Shown here piece by piece: positions 14,219 through 15,495 of a stretch of 15,495 bases of DNA. The first letter of the stretch is position 1, and the number at the start of each line of letters is the position of its first letter. Source of the stretch: Rhodoferax sp. (GTDB lineage: Bacteria; Pseudomonadota; Gammaproteobacteria; Burkholderiales; Burkholderiaceae_C). The translations under genes and the position numbers were made by a program. The stretch covers positions 1 to 15,495 of the forward strand of contig JAIPDA010000021.1 of NCBI GenBank assembly GCA_021737905.1, written 5' to 3'. The notes below the pieces were generated by a model that was given only the letters and a program-made list of their open reading frames with translations, had not been told where the DNA came from and did no database searches.

Positions 14219-14986
14219 TCAATGTCCGGTGCCAAGGTAGGCGGTGATGACTTTTTCGTCTTTTTGCACATCGGCCGGCGCGCCTTCGGCGATTTGCTTG
14301 CCGTAGTCCAGCACGGTGACGCGGTCGCACAGGCCCATCACCAGTTTGACGTCATGCTCGATCAGCAAGATGGTGCGGTTGTCGTTGCGGATGCGGTCGA
14401 TCAGCTCGCGCAGCTGCACTTTTTCGGTCGCGTTCATGCCGGCGGCCGGCTCGTCGAGTGCGATCAGTTGCGGATCAGTGGCCAGGGCGCGGGCGATCTC
14501 GAGCCGGCGCTGGTCGCCGTAGCTCAGAGTGCGCGCCTTGAAGTCGGCGTACTTGCCGATGCCCACGTACTCCAGCAGTTCTTGCGCGCGCTCGGCAATG
14601 GCTTTTTCTTCGGCCTTGAAACCGGGCGTGCGAAAGATGGCGCCCAGCAAGCCCGAATGGGTGCGGATGTGGCGGCCGACCATGACGTTTTCGAGCGCGG
14701 TCATTTCGGCAAACAGCCGGATGTTCTGGAAAGTGCGGGCAATGCCGGCCTTGGCGACTTCATGCACGGCGCTGGGCTGGTAGGGTTTGCCGGCCAGCTC
14801 GAAAGTGCCACTGTCGGGCGTGTACAGGCCGGTGAGCACATTGAAAAACGTGGTCTTGCCGGCACCGTTGGGCCCGATCAGGCCGTAGACCTGACCGCGC
14901 TGGATGTGAATGCCGACCTCAGACAAAGCTTGCAGCCCGCCAAAGCGTTTGGAAACGCCGGCAACTTTGAGGATGGTTTCGCTCAT
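14219..14986 (-). CDS. livG: Branched-chain amino acid ABC transporter ATP-binding protein LivG
   Basis: 255 aa. Walker A GPNGAGKT (38-45) followed by TFFNVLTGLY, the LivG-typical IARTFQNIRLF block, signature LSYGDQRRLEIARAL, Walker B PQLIALDEPAAGMN and IEHDVKLVMGLCDRV with the switch histidine. The C-terminus ITAYLG is characteristic of the LivG family. It pairs with LivF to form the ATPase dimer powering import. It begins 12 bases downstream of the livM stop, with AAGGACACAAGG in front of the ATG, and is followed by livF 12 bases later: a tight operon with one reading direction. Confidence 0.96.
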   Translation of the reverse strand: MSETILKVAGVSKRFGGLQALSEVGIHIQRGQVYGLIGPNGAGKTTFFNVLTGLYTPDSGTFELAGKPYQPSAVHEVAKAGIARTFQNIRLFAEMTALENVMVGRHIRTHSGLLGAIFRTPGFKAEEKAIAERAQELLEYVGIGKYADFKARTLSYGDQRRLEIARALATDPQLIALDEPAAGMNATEKVQLRELIDRIRNDNRTILLIEHDVKLVMGLCDRVTVLDYGKQIAEGAPADVQKDEKVITAYLGTGH

Positions 14987-14998
14987 GGCCTTGTGTCC

Positions 14999-15495
14999 TT
15001 AAGCGTTCGGTTTGGCAAGCGACTTGCCGTGCTCGGGCGCAGGCCACAGGCCGCGCGGACGCAGCAGCATGATGCTGATCATGGCCAGGGCAATCAAGAG
15101 CTGGCGCAAGATGGCCGAGTCAATGCGGCCGTCGGTCATGGCCTGCAGCGGGCCGGCCACGTGGCGCAGCACTTCGGGCAAAGCGGCCAGCAGCAAGGCC
15201 CCCAAAATAACACCGGGCAGATAACCGATGCCGCCCAGCACCACCATGGCGACGATCATCACCGACTCCATGAGGCTGAAGGACTCGGGCGAGACAAAGC
15301 CCTGGAAGGCGGCGAACATGGCGCCGGAGATGCCGCCAAAGGTGGCGCCCATGCCGAAGGCCAGCAGCTTGAGGTTGCGGGTGTTGATGCCCATGGCTTT
15401 GGCGGCGATTTCGTCTTCGCGTATGGCCATCCAGGCGCGGCCTATGCGCGACTGCTCGAGCCGGTGGCAGATCACCACCGAGACAATCACCAGCG
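14999..15495 (-). CDS. livM: Branched-chain amino acid ABC transporter permease LivM, C-terminal part
   Basis: About 165 residues are visible; the frame stays open to the right edge, so the N-terminal half is outside. The GTG at 15490 is internal, not a start. RIGRAWMAIREDEIAAKAMGIN is the cytoplasmic loop that contacts the ATPases and is diagnostic for LivM/LivH permeases; hydrophobic segments follow (KLLAFGMGATFGGISGAMFAAF, MIVAMVVLGGIGYLPGVILG with ALLLAALP, LLIALAMISIMLLRPRGLW). LivM is favoured over LivH by RPRGLW near the end and by its position directly before livG. Inner-membrane protein, first visible gene of the operon. Confidence 0.92.
   Translation of the reverse strand, partial: LVIVSVVICHRLEQSRIGRAWMAIREDEIAAKAMGINTRNLKLLAFGMGATFGGISGAMFAAFQGFVSPESFSLMESVMIVAMVVLGGIGYLPGVILGALLLAALPEVLRHVAGPLQAMTDGRIDSAILRQLLIALAMISIMLLRPRGLWPAPEHGKSLAKPNA

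Noticed and set aside
13470..15495. Possible unusual function for the ABC genes
   Set aside because: Sequence, order and spacing are those of an ordinary liv operon.

Overview
The window looks like a chromosomal segment of a betaproteobacterium, most likely family Comamonadaceae (Polaromonas/Rhodoferax/Acidovorax-like). This is an inference from gene content: a Bug/TctC-type periplasmic binding protein, a Liv-type branched-chain amino acid ABC cassette, an IorAB-type molybdenum hydroxylase with a Tat leader, and an oxidoreductase of the type annotated in Burkholderiales as CDP-6-deoxy-delta-3,4-glucoseen reductase. No rRNA, tRNA, CRISPR array, insertion sequence or phage gene was recognised.

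Left part (1-2489, all minus strand): the N-terminal part of an exported DUF3857-type protein leaves the window at its left edge. Upstream of it is a winged-helix protein resembling AbiEi-type antitoxins. Its last codons overlap a well-initiated ORF of only 26 codons that looks like the stub of a deleted partner. A symmetric set of TCTAACA/TGTTAGA half-sites covers the predicted promoter and suggests autorepression. Next is a small serine alpha/beta-hydrolase.

Middle part (2490-6498, plus strand): this is an accessory patch. It starts with the first 25 codons of a broken WYL-type regulator and holds one very large gene, a PLD-like + SF2 helicase + DUF3427 protein of 1052 aa with visibly lower G+C than its surroundings. 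It ends with a DUF1778 antitoxin that has no toxin behind it. Broken genes and partnerless antitoxins on both sides of the helicase suggest repeated gain and loss at this site. The helicase is the best candidate for a defence or DNA-processing function here.

Right part (6499-15495) is compact, G+C-rich and conventional. A two-gene IorBA-type molybdenum hydroxylase operon (minus strand; small subunit first, from a TTG start) diverges from a degenerate HtrA-like protein whose catalytic His and Asp are replaced. The latter converges, with a 4-base overlap, on an extended-SDR gene. That gene diverges from a [2Fe-2S]/FAD/NAD(P)H reductase, which overlaps a Bug-type binding protein by ATGA. The Bug gene converges on the end of a liv operon (livM partial, livG, livF on the minus strand), and the two stop codons form the foot of a shared hairpin.
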